64,000 bases of DNA from contig DATNLZ010000127.1 of assembly GCA_035602605.1 (NCBI GenBank), positions 1 through 64,000 on the forward strand, written 5' to 3'. Below are positions 16,846 through 25,834 of the stretch, one piece after another; positions within the stretch are counted from its first letter, which is position 1, and each line of letters starts with the position of its first letter. The notes beneath the pieces were generated by a model. That model ran no database searches. It was not told the DNA's origin and was given only the letters and a program-made list of their open reading frames with translations. The DNA is from DASQHY01 sp035602605. GTDB taxonomy: Bacteria > Acidobacteriota > Terriglobia > Acidiferrales > UBA7541. A program made the position numbers and the translations under genes.

Positions 16846-18849
16846 TCAGCGCCGCTGGAACTCCGGCGTGCCGAGAACCAGACCCGCCACCACGCCAATA
16901 TCAATTTGCTTCACAGGATCATCCAGGCTGGCCTGCAGCACTTGCGGATTTTTGAGTTGCTGCTCGAGCGTCTGGCGCGTCTGTGGCGACACCTGTCCAT
17001 CTAGAAATACTCGCGTAGCGCGCTCGAGAGCCAGCTTTGGATCGCTTGCCGCATCCTCGCCGAGCAGCGTGAATGGATCGACGTTCGATCCGCGCACTCG
17101 ATTCGCCGCGAGAGCCAGCGTGAAATTTAGCCGACTCAGCAGCGCCCCGGTGTTTACCCAAGTTTCCGCTCTGTCGGAATACCCTGTCGGCGGCTGGCAC
17201 AGATACAGCGGCTCGCCGATTCGCCCCACCCAGTAAACAAGCGGCAGGGGCGGAGTCGCTATTTGCGCACCTGTCGCGCGCATTGCCGACACCACCAACT
17301 CAAACGGCGTTTTAATTTTTGCTCGATACGCGTCGCGTGACCAGAATTCCGGAGAGTAAATCATCGTTCGCAATACCGCGCGAACATCGCCGTCACTGAC
17401 CACAAAAGTCTTCGTCATGCGCTCGACAAGGGCCTGCGGTGGATTATCGGCCACAAAATGCCGAGCCAGTTTCGTGGAAATAAACCGAGCGGTGCTGGGA
17501 TGGTGCGCGAGCATCTCGATTACCTGCTCGGCATCCTTGATTCCCCCGGCGTGGATCGTCTTTCCAAGCACCGTCTTTGGGTTGGGATCATGGATGCGTT
17601 CATTGAAAAAGAATTCAGGCTCGCGGCGTGGCTCCTTCACCGTCCAACCGGTAAAACACTTTGCAACCTCGATGACGTCGGCCTGCGTATAACCGCCGTC
17701 AACACCCAGTGTGTGCAGCTCCATTAACTCGCGCGCGTAATTTTCATTGAGCCCGCGCTCTTTTTTTTGCTTATCAATCCCGTTCACAGGTCCCTGCTGC
17801 CCAGCTTGGCGTCCCTGCGGAAATCGCGTGTTGCCCCACGAACCGCGGCCGAAACGCCCGCGTCGCTTCTCCTGTTGCTCCTGCATGCGTGCAAACGAAT
17901 TGGGATCAGCACTCAAAAAGTTATCAAGATAAAAAAGCATTGCCGGGCTTTGCGCCGTGGCTAACAAAAGATCCTTGAACTTACCCATTGCATGCGGACG
18001 AATAACGTCGCGCTCGTAAGAAGTGAGCAGCCACTTATCAGCGCCCTTACCAAAGAAAACATTGAAATGGTTAAACCAGAAATCGCCCATTTCTTCATTG
18101 AGCTGACGTTCGCTGTAGATGGCGCGGATCAGTTTGGCCATGCTCAGCTCCGCAACGATTCGCTGGGGTTTATTGCCCTCCAGCAGAGCCGCATGTTTGC
18201 CCAGATCATTGCCACTCTTATCGCTGAGGTTGAGGTCGGCACTTTTCTGCGCGACAGAATTCGCCTCGGATGGGTCCGCGGAAGCTGCATCTGACTTCCG
18301 CCGCTCCTCCCGGGCCATGCGCCTCTGCTCGAGCTTTTTCTCGCGATCCTGGACCTCGTCCCGGTTTGAGACATTGTTCGAGACAGCTTGCAGCGCGGCT
18401 TGATTGGGTTGCGGGAATTCCGCAAGCAGCTTCGCCGACGACATCTTCAGCGTCGGATATTTCTCCAGTCGCGCATCGGTTGCCGCGTCGGAGATTTGGT
18501 CGGGATTGAGCTGCTGCTCAATCCATTTCTTTAGGCCCATCTTCCGCACGCGCTCCACGTCGCCGGGTCGTGGGCCAAATCCAAGCCGGTTCAAAGTGTG
18601 CAGAATTGCCTCATCTTCGTTCAGATCAGTGACCGCTAATCCTTGCAGAGCACTCTTCAGTTCCAGGCTTTGTTTAGTTTCATCCTGATCTTTTTTTTGC
18701 TCGGAATCGTAATCGAGGCGGGCAAAGAGATATGGTGTGCATACAAGCGACAAAACGGCCAGCCAAGCCGTGAACATTCCTAATAAAATCGAGCGCCTCT
18801 CGATACTTGTTTTGAGGATCTCCAGCGAGGTTCGGGTTTTACGCACCAT
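16846..18849 (-). CDS. DUF1800 protein
   Basis: A 667-residue DUF1800-family protein, function not established. It starts with a basic N-terminus and one hydrophobic export helix (ILLGMFTAWLAVLSLVCTPY), then the family core: HTLNRLGFGPRPGDVERV, RELMELHTLGVDGGYTQADV, ARHFVADNPP and PTGYSDRAETWVNTGAL. Between about residues 150 and 215 is a charged, Lys/Arg/Glu-rich insert that looks disordered. The ATG at 18849 has TAGGAG 5 bases upstream. It is the first gene of the two-gene unit with DUF1501, and an inverted repeat lies 68-93 bases upstream of its start. Confidence 0.9.
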   Translation of the reverse strand: MVRKTRTSLEILKTSIERRSILLGMFTAWLAVLSLVCTPYLFARLDYDSEQKKDQDETKQSLELKSALQGLAVTDLNEDEAILHTLNRLGFGPRPGDVERVRKMGLKKWIEQQLNPDQISDAATDARLEKYPTLKMSSAKLLAEFPQPNQAALQAVSNNVSNRDEVQDREKKLEQRRMAREERRKSDAASADPSEANSVAQKSADLNLSDKSGNDLGKHAALLEGNKPQRIVAELSMAKLIRAIYSERQLNEEMGDFWFNHFNVFFGKGADKWLLTSYERDVIRPHAMGKFKDLLLATAQSPAMLFYLDNFLSADPNSFARMQEQQEKRRGRFGRGSWGNTRFPQGRQAGQQGPVNGIDKQKKERGLNENYARELMELHTLGVDGGYTQADVIEVAKCFTGWTVKEPRREPEFFFNERIHDPNPKTVLGKTIHAGGIKDAEQVIEMLAHHPSTARFISTKLARHFVADNPPQALVERMTKTFVVSDGDVRAVLRTMIYSPEFWSRDAYRAKIKTPFELVVSAMRATGAQIATPPLPLVYWVGRIGEPLYLCQPPTGYSDRAETWVNTGALLSRLNFTLALAANRVRGSNVDPFTLLGEDAASDPKLALERATRVFLDGQVSPQTRQTLEQQLKNPQVLQASLDDPVKQIDIGVVAGLVLGTPEFQRR

Positions 18850-19156
18850 ATAGCTCCTAGACGGTCCAGCCGATAGCCCAGCTACGCTCAGGACGGGCAC
18901 GCACGAGGCACCCCTCAAACTCCTGTCAAGACAGGAAGTTTTGCCAAACGTCCCGATAAATAACTATATGCCGTCCCACGCTGGAACGTTGCTTCCTCAA
19001 GAAACGCATGTGTCGCATGGTGCAAGTCACAACCAATAAATCACACGCCATGACGCCATCGCTTGCAGCGCATCCTTTGACCGACTGCGTGGCCCGCAGT
19101 TATCACTCACTTTGCTGGCGCCAGGTTAAGCGCGGGAATAAGCGGAGAGGGTAGAA
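18850..19156. other. Upstream region of the DUF1800 gene
   Basis: This 307-base gap lies between the DUF1800 start and the proline dehydrogenase remnant, which diverge. Apart from the inverted repeat at 18917-18942 I see no feature I can name. The promoters of both flanking genes should be here. Confidence 0.3.
18917..18942. repeat. Inverted repeat, possible operator or mRNA hairpin
   Basis: AAACTCCTGTC and GACAGGAAGTTT face each other across two A bases, matching over 11 positions with one extra A in the right arm. It sits 68-93 bases before the DUF1800 start codon. A regulator site or 5'-leader hairpin is possible; there is no T-run on either side that would make it a terminator. Confidence 0.4.
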
Positions 19157-19500
19157 ATGCTAGTCCGCAACTTCATTTTCTGGCTTTCAGGCAAATGGCA
19201 CGTCACTAACCTGATTGCCAGACGCGGAATGAAATATGGCTTCGCCAAGCGCTTTGTTGCAGGAGAAACCTCGGATGACGCACTGGTTGCCAGCACCGAG
19301 TCTGTTGCTCAGGGTCGTCGCGTCAGCCTCGATCACTCTCGGTGAAAATGTAACTACTGTCGCACAAGCTCGTGGCCCTCGCGATAGCTATATCAACATG
19401 GTGCGGCAGCTCGCCGCGCACGCGCGACCAATGCGAATTTCAAGTGATTTACGGAACTCGCAGAGAAGTTGCAGCAAGCGATACTCCGACCGCGAACTGT
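19157..19500 (+). pseudogene. Proline dehydrogenase remnant (internal deletion and frameshifts)
   Basis: The frame from 19157 has a good ribosome binding site (GGAGAGGG) and gives residues like the N-terminus of a stand-alone proline dehydrogenase: LIARRGMKYGFAKRFVAGET then DDALVASTES and RRVSLDH. It then stops, but the next frame continues exactly as the family should: GENVTTVAQARGPRDSYINM and VRQLAAHA. After about residue 80 the sequence jumps to CEFQVIYGTRRE, which resembles the FEFQMLYGIRR motif near the C-terminus, in a third frame, followed by a further shift to LQQA. So the central FAD barrel is lost. Enzyme family is assigned from these motifs. This is an eroded gene, not a coding sequence. 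Confidence 0.72.
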
Positions 19501-19559
19501 CTAAACAGTGTCATTCCGGCGAAGAAACTTCCCACTAGCCTTTCAGCGCGGAGCACAAA

Positions 19560-19832
19560 TTAGAAGGATTCCGCGCCGTCTGCGCCTGACCCAGCCACCG
19601 GTCTTTCGCGCGTCGCCCGAAACGCCTCTAGCGTCCACTGATCCTGCACCTCATCATGCCGCAAGACGTAATGATTCCCATCCTTCATCACCACCCGAAA
19701 ATAAATTGCTCCCGGCGAATACCACTGATCCTCGACACATTCAACTTCAAAAACTCGCCCAGCCAGTACAAATCGCTGCGGACGTTCATCCCCGCGATAC
19801 CCCGCATAACAGTCCACGCGAATCTCATGCAT
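19560..19832 (-). CDS. Conserved small hypothetical protein
   Basis: A 90-residue protein with a predicted all-beta core: PQRFVLAGRVFEVECVEDQW, YFRVVMKDGNHYVLRHDEVQ and DQWTLEAFR. The layout resembles short one-domain proteins such as DUF6504, where a barrel of R-F-x-x-x-G-R-x-Y strands precedes a D-x-W-x-L end, but I do not claim membership. It begins 11 bases after the YihY-family gene stop on the same strand, so both are probably expressed together. No export signal. Confidence 0.55.
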   Translation of the reverse strand: MHEIRVDCYAGYRGDERPQRFVLAGRVFEVECVEDQWYSPGAIYFRVVMKDGNHYVLRHDEVQDQWTLEAFRATRERPVAGSGADGAESF

Positions 19833-19843
19833 ATCACATTGCC

Positions 19844-20680
19844 TTACGACTCGTCCTTGGCCGCCCCCTCAGCATTCCAAGCCGCGCCTAGGAAGACAAT
19901 CATCGCCGACAGTTCCATCCACACCAGCAAACCAATAATCGCCGCCATCCCTCCGTAAACAATTGTATAAGGCATTTTCTTGACGTACATCCCAAACAAA
20001 AAATTAACCAGCCACCACAACACCGTCGCTACCACCGCTCCCGGCAGTACTTCTTTCCAACTCTGTTTCGAAGGACGCGCCACGCGGTAAATTACCGCCA
20101 GCACCAGCGTTGCCAGTATCATCGCGGTAAATGGAAGCGTTACCGCCCAAATAAGTCGCTCCATCCCGCGCTCAATAGCATGCCGCTCCGTTTCGTGAAT
20201 TGCCCAATCGCGCGCAGACGTACCGGAAACACTCAGCATCACGCCCACAAGCCACGGGGCAATCGTCAACAAAAGCAGCAACAGGCCCCGAAACTGCCGT
20301 CCTAGAAAGGAATGTTTATTCGTGTCGCCATAAATAATCTGCACTCCTTCCATCAGCAGCTTCATGACCTGCGATCCTCCGAGCAGTATCGCAGCCCACC
20401 CCACCGCCACCCACTCCCACGGATGGGACACGCGTGGGAGCAGAAAATTTTCCATCACCTGGCGGCCTCCCGGCGGAAGTATCTCGTAAAAGTCGCCAAT
20501 GATATCCTGCATGGCCGCTCGCGTTCGCATCCAGCTATTGAAAAAGCCCAGAAGAATCAGCATCAGCGGAAAAAACACCAGAAACATATTGAACGCTGCC
20601 GCCTGAGATACCATCCCGCATCGCGGAAACACTCGTCGCAACGATCCAAAAATTCTTCTTGCAAGTTTCGCCACATTCAT
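19844..20680 (-). CDS. YihY/BrkB-family inner-membrane protein
   Basis: A 278-residue membrane protein with about six helices. The family pattern is visible as AAAFNMFLVFFPLMLILLGF (usual A-A-x-x-Y-x-x-x-S-x-x-P), WVAVGWAAILLGGSQVMKLL, LPGAVVATVLWWLVNFLFGM and the YGGMAAIIGLLVWMELSAMI C-terminus. Despite older labels such as RNase BN, the family's role is unclear. A TATAAT box lies only 8 bases upstream of the ATG with no ribosome binding site between them, which suggests a leaderless transcript (see the promoter entry). Confidence 0.88.
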   Translation of the reverse strand: MNVAKLARRIFGSLRRVFPRCGMVSQAAAFNMFLVFFPLMLILLGFFNSWMRTRAAMQDIIGDFYEILPPGGRQVMENFLLPRVSHPWEWVAVGWAAILLGGSQVMKLLMEGVQIIYGDTNKHSFLGRQFRGLLLLLLTIAPWLVGVMLSVSGTSARDWAIHETERHAIERGMERLIWAVTLPFTAMILATLVLAVIYRVARPSKQSWKEVLPGAVVATVLWWLVNFLFGMYVKKMPYTIVYGGMAAIIGLLVWMELSAMIVFLGAAWNAEGAAKDES

Positions 20681-20688
20681 TGTTCGAG

Positions 20689-20694
20689 ATTATA
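20689..20694 (-). promoter_or_regulatory. Candidate -10 box of a leaderless transcript (YihY-family gene)
   Basis: On the minus strand a perfect TATAAT is separated from the ATG at 20680 by 8 bases (ctcgaaca). With the usual distance from -10 to start site, the mRNA would begin at or within one to two bases of the start codon. No Shine-Dalgarno sequence is visible. A -35 element is not convincing, so this is a suggestion only. Confidence 0.4.
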
Positions 20695-20822
20695 CAGGGC
20701 TTTCCGAAGAGTCGTTGCGCTTTAGCTCGCCTGGAAAAAGCCGTGCAACGTCGCGCCAGATAACGCATCCAATCCGCATTGGATCAAATGTTAAGAGCGC
20801 AGTGTTTCCGGAGGAGCGACCC

Positions 20823-21836
20823 ATGGCCAAGATGAAGGTCGCGGTGGTACCGAAGGCAGGTTCGGATTTCGAAATTGTCGAGCGCGACATACCTCAGCCA
20901 GGCCCTGGTCAGGTGCGCATTCGCGTGCTCGCCTGTGGCATATGTCACAGCGACCTCCTCACCAAAGAGGGCCATTGGCCGGGAATTGTTTATCCGCGTG
21001 CGCCGGGTCACGAGATAGCGGGAGTGATTGATGATGTCGGTGCGGGCGTCTCCCAGTGGAAGAAGGGGCAGCGCGTCGGAGTCGGCTGGCACGGCGGGCA
21101 CGATGGCACGTGTACTGCGTGCCGCGTGGGCGACTTCATAAATTGCGTGAATGCCCCAGTTCCCGGTATCAATTATGACGGGGGTTATCAGGAGTACATG
21201 ATTGCTCCGAGCGAAGCCGTCGCGCGCATGCCCGAGTCTCTTGATCCCGCGGAAGCCGCGCCCTTGCTCTGTGCGGGAATCACTACCTTCAACGCGCTGC
21301 GGCACAGCGGAGCCTTGCCGGGAGACCTGGTCGCAATCCAGGGCATCGGCGGCTTGGGACATTTGGGCATCCAATTCGCCAACAAGTTTGGCTATAAAGT
21401 CGTTGCCGTAGGTCGCGGCCCGCACAACGCGGCGCTCGCGAAGACGCTGGGAGCCAGCATCTATGTGGATAGCAAGGCGACCAAGGCCGCCGACGAACTG
21501 CAGAAGCTCGGCGGCGCACGCGTCATCTTGGCAACGGCGCCGAGCTCCAAAGCGATGTCAGAACTCGTTGCTGGCCTGGGGCGCAACGGAAAGATGATCA
21601 TAGTCGGTGCCTCGCCCGAGCCCCTCGAAGTTTCGCCGCTGCAATTGATTCAAGGCCGCAAGAGCATTCAGGGATGGGCTTCCGGTACTGCGCTGGATTC
21701 CGAAGACACCTTGCGTTTTGCAGAATTGAGCGGTGTGCGACCGATGATTGAGAAGTTTCCGCTCGCCAAGGCCAATGAGGCCTACGCGCGGATGCTCAGC
21801 GGAAATGCCGAGTTCCGTGTCGTCCTGACCATGTGA
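20823..21836 (+). CDS. Zinc-dependent alcohol dehydrogenase (AdhP/AdhA-like MDR family)
   Basis: A 337-residue medium-chain dehydrogenase. Catalytic zinc ligands appear in ACGICHSDLL and GHEIAGVIDDVGAGV. The structural-zinc lobe is reduced: HDGTCTACRVGDFINCVN holds three cysteines, as in the single-zinc AdhA group, rather than the full four. The Rossmann motif is GIGGLGHLGIQFANKFGY. It would oxidise or reduce a primary alcohol/aldehyde with NAD(P). The ATG at 20823 has GGAGGAG 6 bases upstream; the in-frame extension to 20715 overlaps the divergent promoter region. Substrate not deducible. Confidence 0.9.
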   Translation: MAKMKVAVVPKAGSDFEIVERDIPQPGPGQVRIRVLACGICHSDLLTKEGHWPGIVYPRAPGHEIAGVIDDVGAGVSQWKKGQRVGVGWHGGHDGTCTACRVGDFINCVNAPVPGINYDGGYQEYMIAPSEAVARMPESLDPAEAAPLLCAGITTFNALRHSGALPGDLVAIQGIGGLGHLGIQFANKFGYKVVAVGRGPHNAALAKTLGASIYVDSKATKAADELQKLGGARVILATAPSSKAMSELVAGLGRNGKMIIVGASPEPLEVSPLQLIQGRKSIQGWASGTALDSEDTLRFAELSGVRPMIEKFPLAKANEAYARMLSGNAEFRVVLTM

Positions 21837-22002
21837 TCCTCAGACATCATCAGCCGTGGCTGCATGAAGCACCGCTGGACACCGGGTAATCTAACCCCCG
21901 CCGAGCCCAGAGTAAGGCCTAACGAACAAGTGAAACCTAGGAGCGTTTTGTTTAGAATGATGACCTATACTCGTTGAGGTCAATCGGGAGGAGGGCTGGG
22001 TC

Positions 22003-22365
22003 ATGCGGTGGCTACTGCTGCTCGTCGCTGCATTCAGCATCACGGCTTCTGCCGCTCAGATCAACGGCAACTGGAAAGCATCGATTAAAACTTCCAATGC
22101 AACTTTCGAGAACAGATTCGTCTTCAAAACAGATGGCCACGAGCTCACCGGCACAGTCCAGAGCGGCAACGGACCCGAGCTCCCGATCTCGGAAGGCCAG
22201 ATCGACGGTGACAACATCTCCTTTACCGCCGTTCAACACTCCGGAGACCATGACTTCAAAATGAAGTACACCGGCCGAGTCAATGGAAATGCGATAAAAC
22301 TTGCGCTCAAGTTTCCCATTGGTAGCCGAACCGTTGAGATGATTGCCAAGAAAGTTTCAAAGTAG
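22003..22365 (+). CDS. Small exported beta-rich protein
   Basis: A 120-residue protein with a signal peptide (MRWLLLLVAAFSITASA, cut near AAQ) and a compact beta domain: INGNWKASIKT, ENRFVFKTDGHELTGTVQ, DNISFTAVQ and MKYTGRVNGNAIKLALKF. The alternating pattern is that of a lipocalin-like or small barrel fold, a recurrent exported family in Acidobacteriota of unknown function. GGAGGAGG precedes the ATG by about 8 bases. It lies 36 bases before the aminotransferase gene on the same strand. Confidence 0.75.
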   Translation: MRWLLLLVAAFSITASAAQINGNWKASIKTSNATFENRFVFKTDGHELTGTVQSGNGPELPISEGQIDGDNISFTAVQHSGDHDFKMKYTGRVNGNAIKLALKFPIGSRTVEMIAKKVSK

Positions 22366-22401
22366 TGCGTCGGCGATTAATCCCCAGTTGAGGACCAATC
22401 T

Positions 22402-23718
22402 ATGATCACGCAACCTAAGCCTGCCGCCAGCCGCAGTGACGAAATCGTCCGCAAGCAAAAGGAATTCCTCTGGCCGGCGGTCACCAATTTCTACCAGCAG
22501 CCCCTGGTTGCCGAGCACGGTCAGATGCAATACCTCTGGGACCTCGAAGGGCGCCGCTATCTCGATTTTTTTGGCGGGATCCTCACCGTCTCGGTCGGCC
22601 ACTGCAATCCCAAAGTGACGAGCCAAATTAAAAGCCAAGTAGACAAGCTGCAGCATACCTCGACGCTTTATCCCAACGAGCAAATCGTCGCGCTCGCCGA
22701 AAAGTTGGCCCAGATTACACCCGGTAAATTGCAGAAAAGCTTCTTTACAAATTCCGGCACCGAAGCCAACGAAGCGGCAATCCTTCTGGCGCGCATGGCC
22801 ACTGGAAGCTACGACATCGTTGCGCTGCGGCACGCCTATGCAGGCGGCTCTTCCCTTGCCAAAGCGGTGACCGCGCAAGCTCCTTGGCGCAAGGCCGGAG
22901 TGATCAGCGTCGGTATCTCTCACGCCATCAATCCCTATTGTTACCGCTGTCCACTTGGCTTGAAGCAGCCCGATTGCGGCACGGCTTGCGCCAATGATGT
23001 CGAAAACCTGATCCAGACCGGTACAAGCGGATCCATCGCTGCGTTCATCGCCGAACCAATTCAAGGTGTCGGCGGTTTCATCACTCCTCCACCGGACTAT
23101 TTCAAGATCGTCTTTAAGATCGTGAAGAAATACGGCGGTCTGTTCATCGCCGATGAAGTGCAGACCGCTTGGGGACGCACCGGGAAAAAATGGTTCGGCA
23201 TCGAGCAATGGGAAGTCATTCCGGACATCATTACCAGCGCCAAAGGCCTGGCCAATGGAGTCCCCATCGGTCTGACGATTACCACTCCTGAACTCGCCGA
23301 ATCCTTCCAGGGCCTAACGATTTCCACGTTCGGGGGCAATCCTGTGTCCTCGGTTGCCGCGCGCGCTACCATTCAAGTGATCGAAGAAGACAACCTTCTT
23401 GCGAACGCCCACACCGTGGGCACGTATTTCCGGGGCAAACTCGAAGGCCTCCAAGAGAAATACCCGCTGATTGGCGATGTGCGCGGCATGGGCCTCATGC
23501 AAGCGCTCGAATTGGTAAAAGACCGTCAAACCAAAGAACCCGCCCCTGAAGCCACCGCGCAGCTGCTCGAACGTGCCCGTGACAACGCCCTGCTGATTGG
23601 TAAAGGCGGCCTCTATGGTAACGTCATCCGCCTTTCACCCATGCTGAACATCACCAAGCCCGACGTGGACGAAGCCGTCCGCTTGCTCGACAAATCTTTT
23701 TCCGAAGTACGCATCTAA
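22402..23718 (+). CDS. Class III PLP aminotransferase (AGXT2-like)
   Basis: A 438-residue PLP-dependent aminotransferase of fold type I. Seen: the GTEAN cofactor-phosphate motif in FFTNSGTEANEAAI, FIAEPIQGVGGFI, the aspartate-bearing LFIADEVQTAWGRTG, and the Schiff-base lysine in ITSAKGLANGVPIG. The N-terminal YLWDLEGRRYLDFFGGILTV and the cysteine-rich INPYCYRCPLGLKQPDCG are most like alanine-glyoxylate / 3-aminoisobutyrate-pyruvate aminotransferases (AGXT2 and PydD2-type). The natural amino donor is not certain. It is the second gene after the small exported protein, with a 36-base gap. Confidence 0.9.
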   Translation: MITQPKPAASRSDEIVRKQKEFLWPAVTNFYQQPLVAEHGQMQYLWDLEGRRYLDFFGGILTVSVGHCNPKVTSQIKSQVDKLQHTSTLYPNEQIVALAEKLAQITPGKLQKSFFTNSGTEANEAAILLARMATGSYDIVALRHAYAGGSSLAKAVTAQAPWRKAGVISVGISHAINPYCYRCPLGLKQPDCGTACANDVENLIQTGTSGSIAAFIAEPIQGVGGFITPPPDYFKIVFKIVKKYGGLFIADEVQTAWGRTGKKWFGIEQWEVIPDIITSAKGLANGVPIGLTITTPELAESFQGLTISTFGGNPVSSVAARATIQVIEEDNLLANAHTVGTYFRGKLEGLQEKYPLIGDVRGMGLMQALELVKDRQTKEPAPEATAQLLERARDNALLIGKGGLYGNVIRLSPMLNITKPDVDEAVRLLDKSFSEVRI

Positions 23719-23824
23719 TGACCGGCATCTAGTTGACGTTGAGGAACAATCACAAATTGCATTCAGCTTTTACACAGCACTGCCAAGACGAGGAGCGCGG
23801 CCGAACATCAGCAAATCCCTGCGA

Positions 23825-24265
23825 ATGATCACGAGAACAAAGCCGATCGCAGTTGCTTCCCTTTTGTTTCTGGTAATGGCGGTGGCCGCTTGTCCAGCCG
23901 ACAAAATTCTCTGGAAGCCGCTCGAGCAGGCCATGCTCAGTGTCGAAGGAAAAGCCCCGCCATTCTGGAATGTGTACACCGCGGACAAGCAGAATCAGCT
24001 TCTTCTCGTCCAACTCTGGAAGCGCTACTTGATGGTTGATACCAAGGAACAGGCCGTCTACGACATCGATCCGAAGACCCTTAGCAAGAAAGGAACCGAT
24101 CTCGAGCTGCCCTTCTCCGCCAAGCCTGCCAAGCCTCTTCCCTCCGCCGATTGGGCCACCAAAGACATGGGAGTCACCTATCGTCTCCGCTTTAAACTCG
24201 CTCCCGACGGCCGCCTAATCGAAGTACAGATTCCCCACCGACCCGACCTCCGCGGACTCTACTGA
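23825..24265 (+). CDS. Putative lipoprotein of unknown function
   Basis: A 146-residue protein with a hydrophobic N-terminus that ends VMAVAAC, a good lipobox (V-A-A-C), so it may be lipid-anchored after cysteine 23. The rest is a single small domain with a central KRYLMVDTKEQAVYDIDPKTL segment and a YRLRFKLAPDGRLIEVQIP strand pair near the end. It is convergent with the NDH-2 gene, with 218 bases between them. I do not recognise the family. Confidence 0.6.
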   Translation: MITRTKPIAVASLLFLVMAVAACPADKILWKPLEQAMLSVEGKAPPFWNVYTADKQNQLLLVQLWKRYLMVDTKEQAVYDIDPKTLSKKGTDLELPFSAKPAKPLPSADWATKDMGVTYRLRFKLAPDGRLIEVQIPHRPDLRGLY

Positions 24266-24483
24266 GCCATTTGTTAAATGTCCCACGGTGCGACGGTCAT
24301 TCGAAACCGAAGGGACCCATCAGCTTTGGCGGTGGTCATTCCGAGGAGCAACGCGCGGTTTGCTTTCGAGCGGAACGCGATCATCTCGAGCGAAGGGACG
24401 CGACGCTTTGACTTTCATGCGCAACGCGCATGTCGTCCTGCGAAGTCGAGGACTCTCTCTCCGATTCCTCAATGTGGGCAAAC
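24266..24483. repeat. Convergent intergenic with GTCATTC-type repeat units
   Basis: Two partial copies of a GTCATTC(CGAG) motif begin at about 24296 and 24335, followed by inverted GAGCGAAGGGACGCG-like and GCGCAACGCGCAT segments. This resembles the intergenic GTCATTCCGAGCGAAG repeats scattered through many Acidobacteriota genomes; another piece occurs near 19509. No gene is supported here despite open frames. Confidence 0.35.
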
Positions 24484-25770
24484 TTACGCGCCGCGCGATT
24501 TTGCAGGAACGGTGCCGCACAGCTTGCATCCCACTGGCCGGCGCACAATCGAAGCATCGCGGGGAAAAATCACTCCGAGCACCCAGTCGAGCGCCACTTG
24601 AATCTGCTTTTTCAAACCGACGAGCTTGTATAAATGAACAGCGTTCCAGAAAAGCCATGCGAAATACCCGCCGAATTGCAGCCCGGCGATACTGACCACT
24701 GCGTGGTTCATTCCCAGCGAAATCAGAACACCCTTCGAAACATATACGTAACTCTCCAGCGGTTCGCCGCGTTCCTGATGCACGATGTTTCGTGCCGCGA
24801 TACGTCCTTCCGCGATGGCCACTGGCGCGACTCGCGGCGCGTCCTTCGTCGAAAGCGGCGCGCACGAATCGCCCACCACGAACACCTCAGGATGTCCTTC
24901 CAGCTGGAGATGGTCATTCACAATCGCTCGGCCGATTCTGTCGTGCGGCCCTGGCAAGGTCTCCACCAGTTCCACCGCGCGTACGCCTGCCGACCAGGCT
25001 ACGGTTGCAGAGGAAAGAATTTCGGTGTTATTGATTTCGATGCCATCAGGAAAGCACTGCGTGACCCGCGCGCGGAAGCGAATCTTCACGCCTTGTTTCT
25101 GCAATCTCCTGCGCGAATGCTCGGCAAGTTTTGGATGCACACCGCGCAAAATATCAGGTGCCGCCTCAATCAGAACCAAGCGAATCTCCGAAGCGGAAAT
25201 GCCTCGATAGTGGTTGGTAACATAGCCGAACATGAAGTCGTGCAGTTCGCTGATCAATTCCACTCCCGTGTAACCGCCGCCGACAACCGCGAATGTGAGC
25301 AACCGGCGTCTCTCAGCCGGGTCTTCGATATGATCAGCATGTTCCAGACAATCAATTACGTGTTCGCGAAAAATCACCGAGTCTTCGAGCGACTTGAAGT
25401 TTAAGGTATGCTCGGCCGTGCCGGGAATTCCGAAATAGTCCGAGCGGCTGCCGAGCGCAATCACCAGCGTGTCATAGTCAAGCGAGCCGTCGAGTAATTC
25501 GACGCGCCGCGCACGGAGGTCAATGGCACGAACCGTGTCGCGCCGGAACCGGAAGCGACGCTTCCCGCGAATGTCGCGCACAGCCTGCACAATGTGCCGA
25601 GGATTTGTAAAACTGGAGGCGATTTGCGGAAGCAGCGGAGTGAACAGCATGAAATTCTGATCGCTGACTAGAATCATTTCAACGTCGATCCGCCGGCGAT
25701 ATTGCCGCTCGAGATCGAGGATGGCCCGCAGCCCGCCGAATCCCGCACCGAGCACGACGACACGTCTCAT
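24484..25770 (-). CDS. ndh: Type II NADH:quinone oxidoreductase
   Basis: A 428-residue single-subunit NADH dehydrogenase. The FAD-binding motif is RRVVVLGAGFGGL at the start, the NADH-binding motif is FAVVGGGYTGVELI near 165-178, and the C-terminal FAD/quinone motif reads VFVVGDSCAP followed by RVAPVAIAEGRIAARNI. The C-terminus (WNAVHLYKLVGLKKQI, then VLGVIFPRD) is the amphipathic membrane anchor typical of NDH-2. It passes electrons from NADH to quinone without proton pumping. Neighbours on the same strand upstream code for small membrane and PilZ proteins. Confidence 0.93.
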   Translation of the reverse strand: MRRVVVLGAGFGGLRAILDLERQYRRRIDVEMILVSDQNFMLFTPLLPQIASSFTNPRHIVQAVRDIRGKRRFRFRRDTVRAIDLRARRVELLDGSLDYDTLVIALGSRSDYFGIPGTAEHTLNFKSLEDSVIFREHVIDCLEHADHIEDPAERRRLLTFAVVGGGYTGVELISELHDFMFGYVTNHYRGISASEIRLVLIEAAPDILRGVHPKLAEHSRRRLQKQGVKIRFRARVTQCFPDGIEINNTEILSSATVAWSAGVRAVELVETLPGPHDRIGRAIVNDHLQLEGHPEVFVVGDSCAPLSTKDAPRVAPVAIAEGRIAARNIVHQERGEPLESYVYVSKGVLISLGMNHAVVSIAGLQFGGYFAWLFWNAVHLYKLVGLKKQIQVALDWVLGVIFPRDASIVRRPVGCKLCGTVPAKSRGA

Positions 25771-25834
25771 CGGCTATATGGATGCGCCCGGAGCCTTACC
25801 TGGCGCATAAAATCCAAGAAAGGATGCGAACGTT

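Noticed and set aside
24278..24695. Two overlapping open frames after the lipoprotein gene
   Set aside because: They cover intergenic repeat-like sequence and the antisense end of the NDH-2 gene; no ribosome site or recognisable product.
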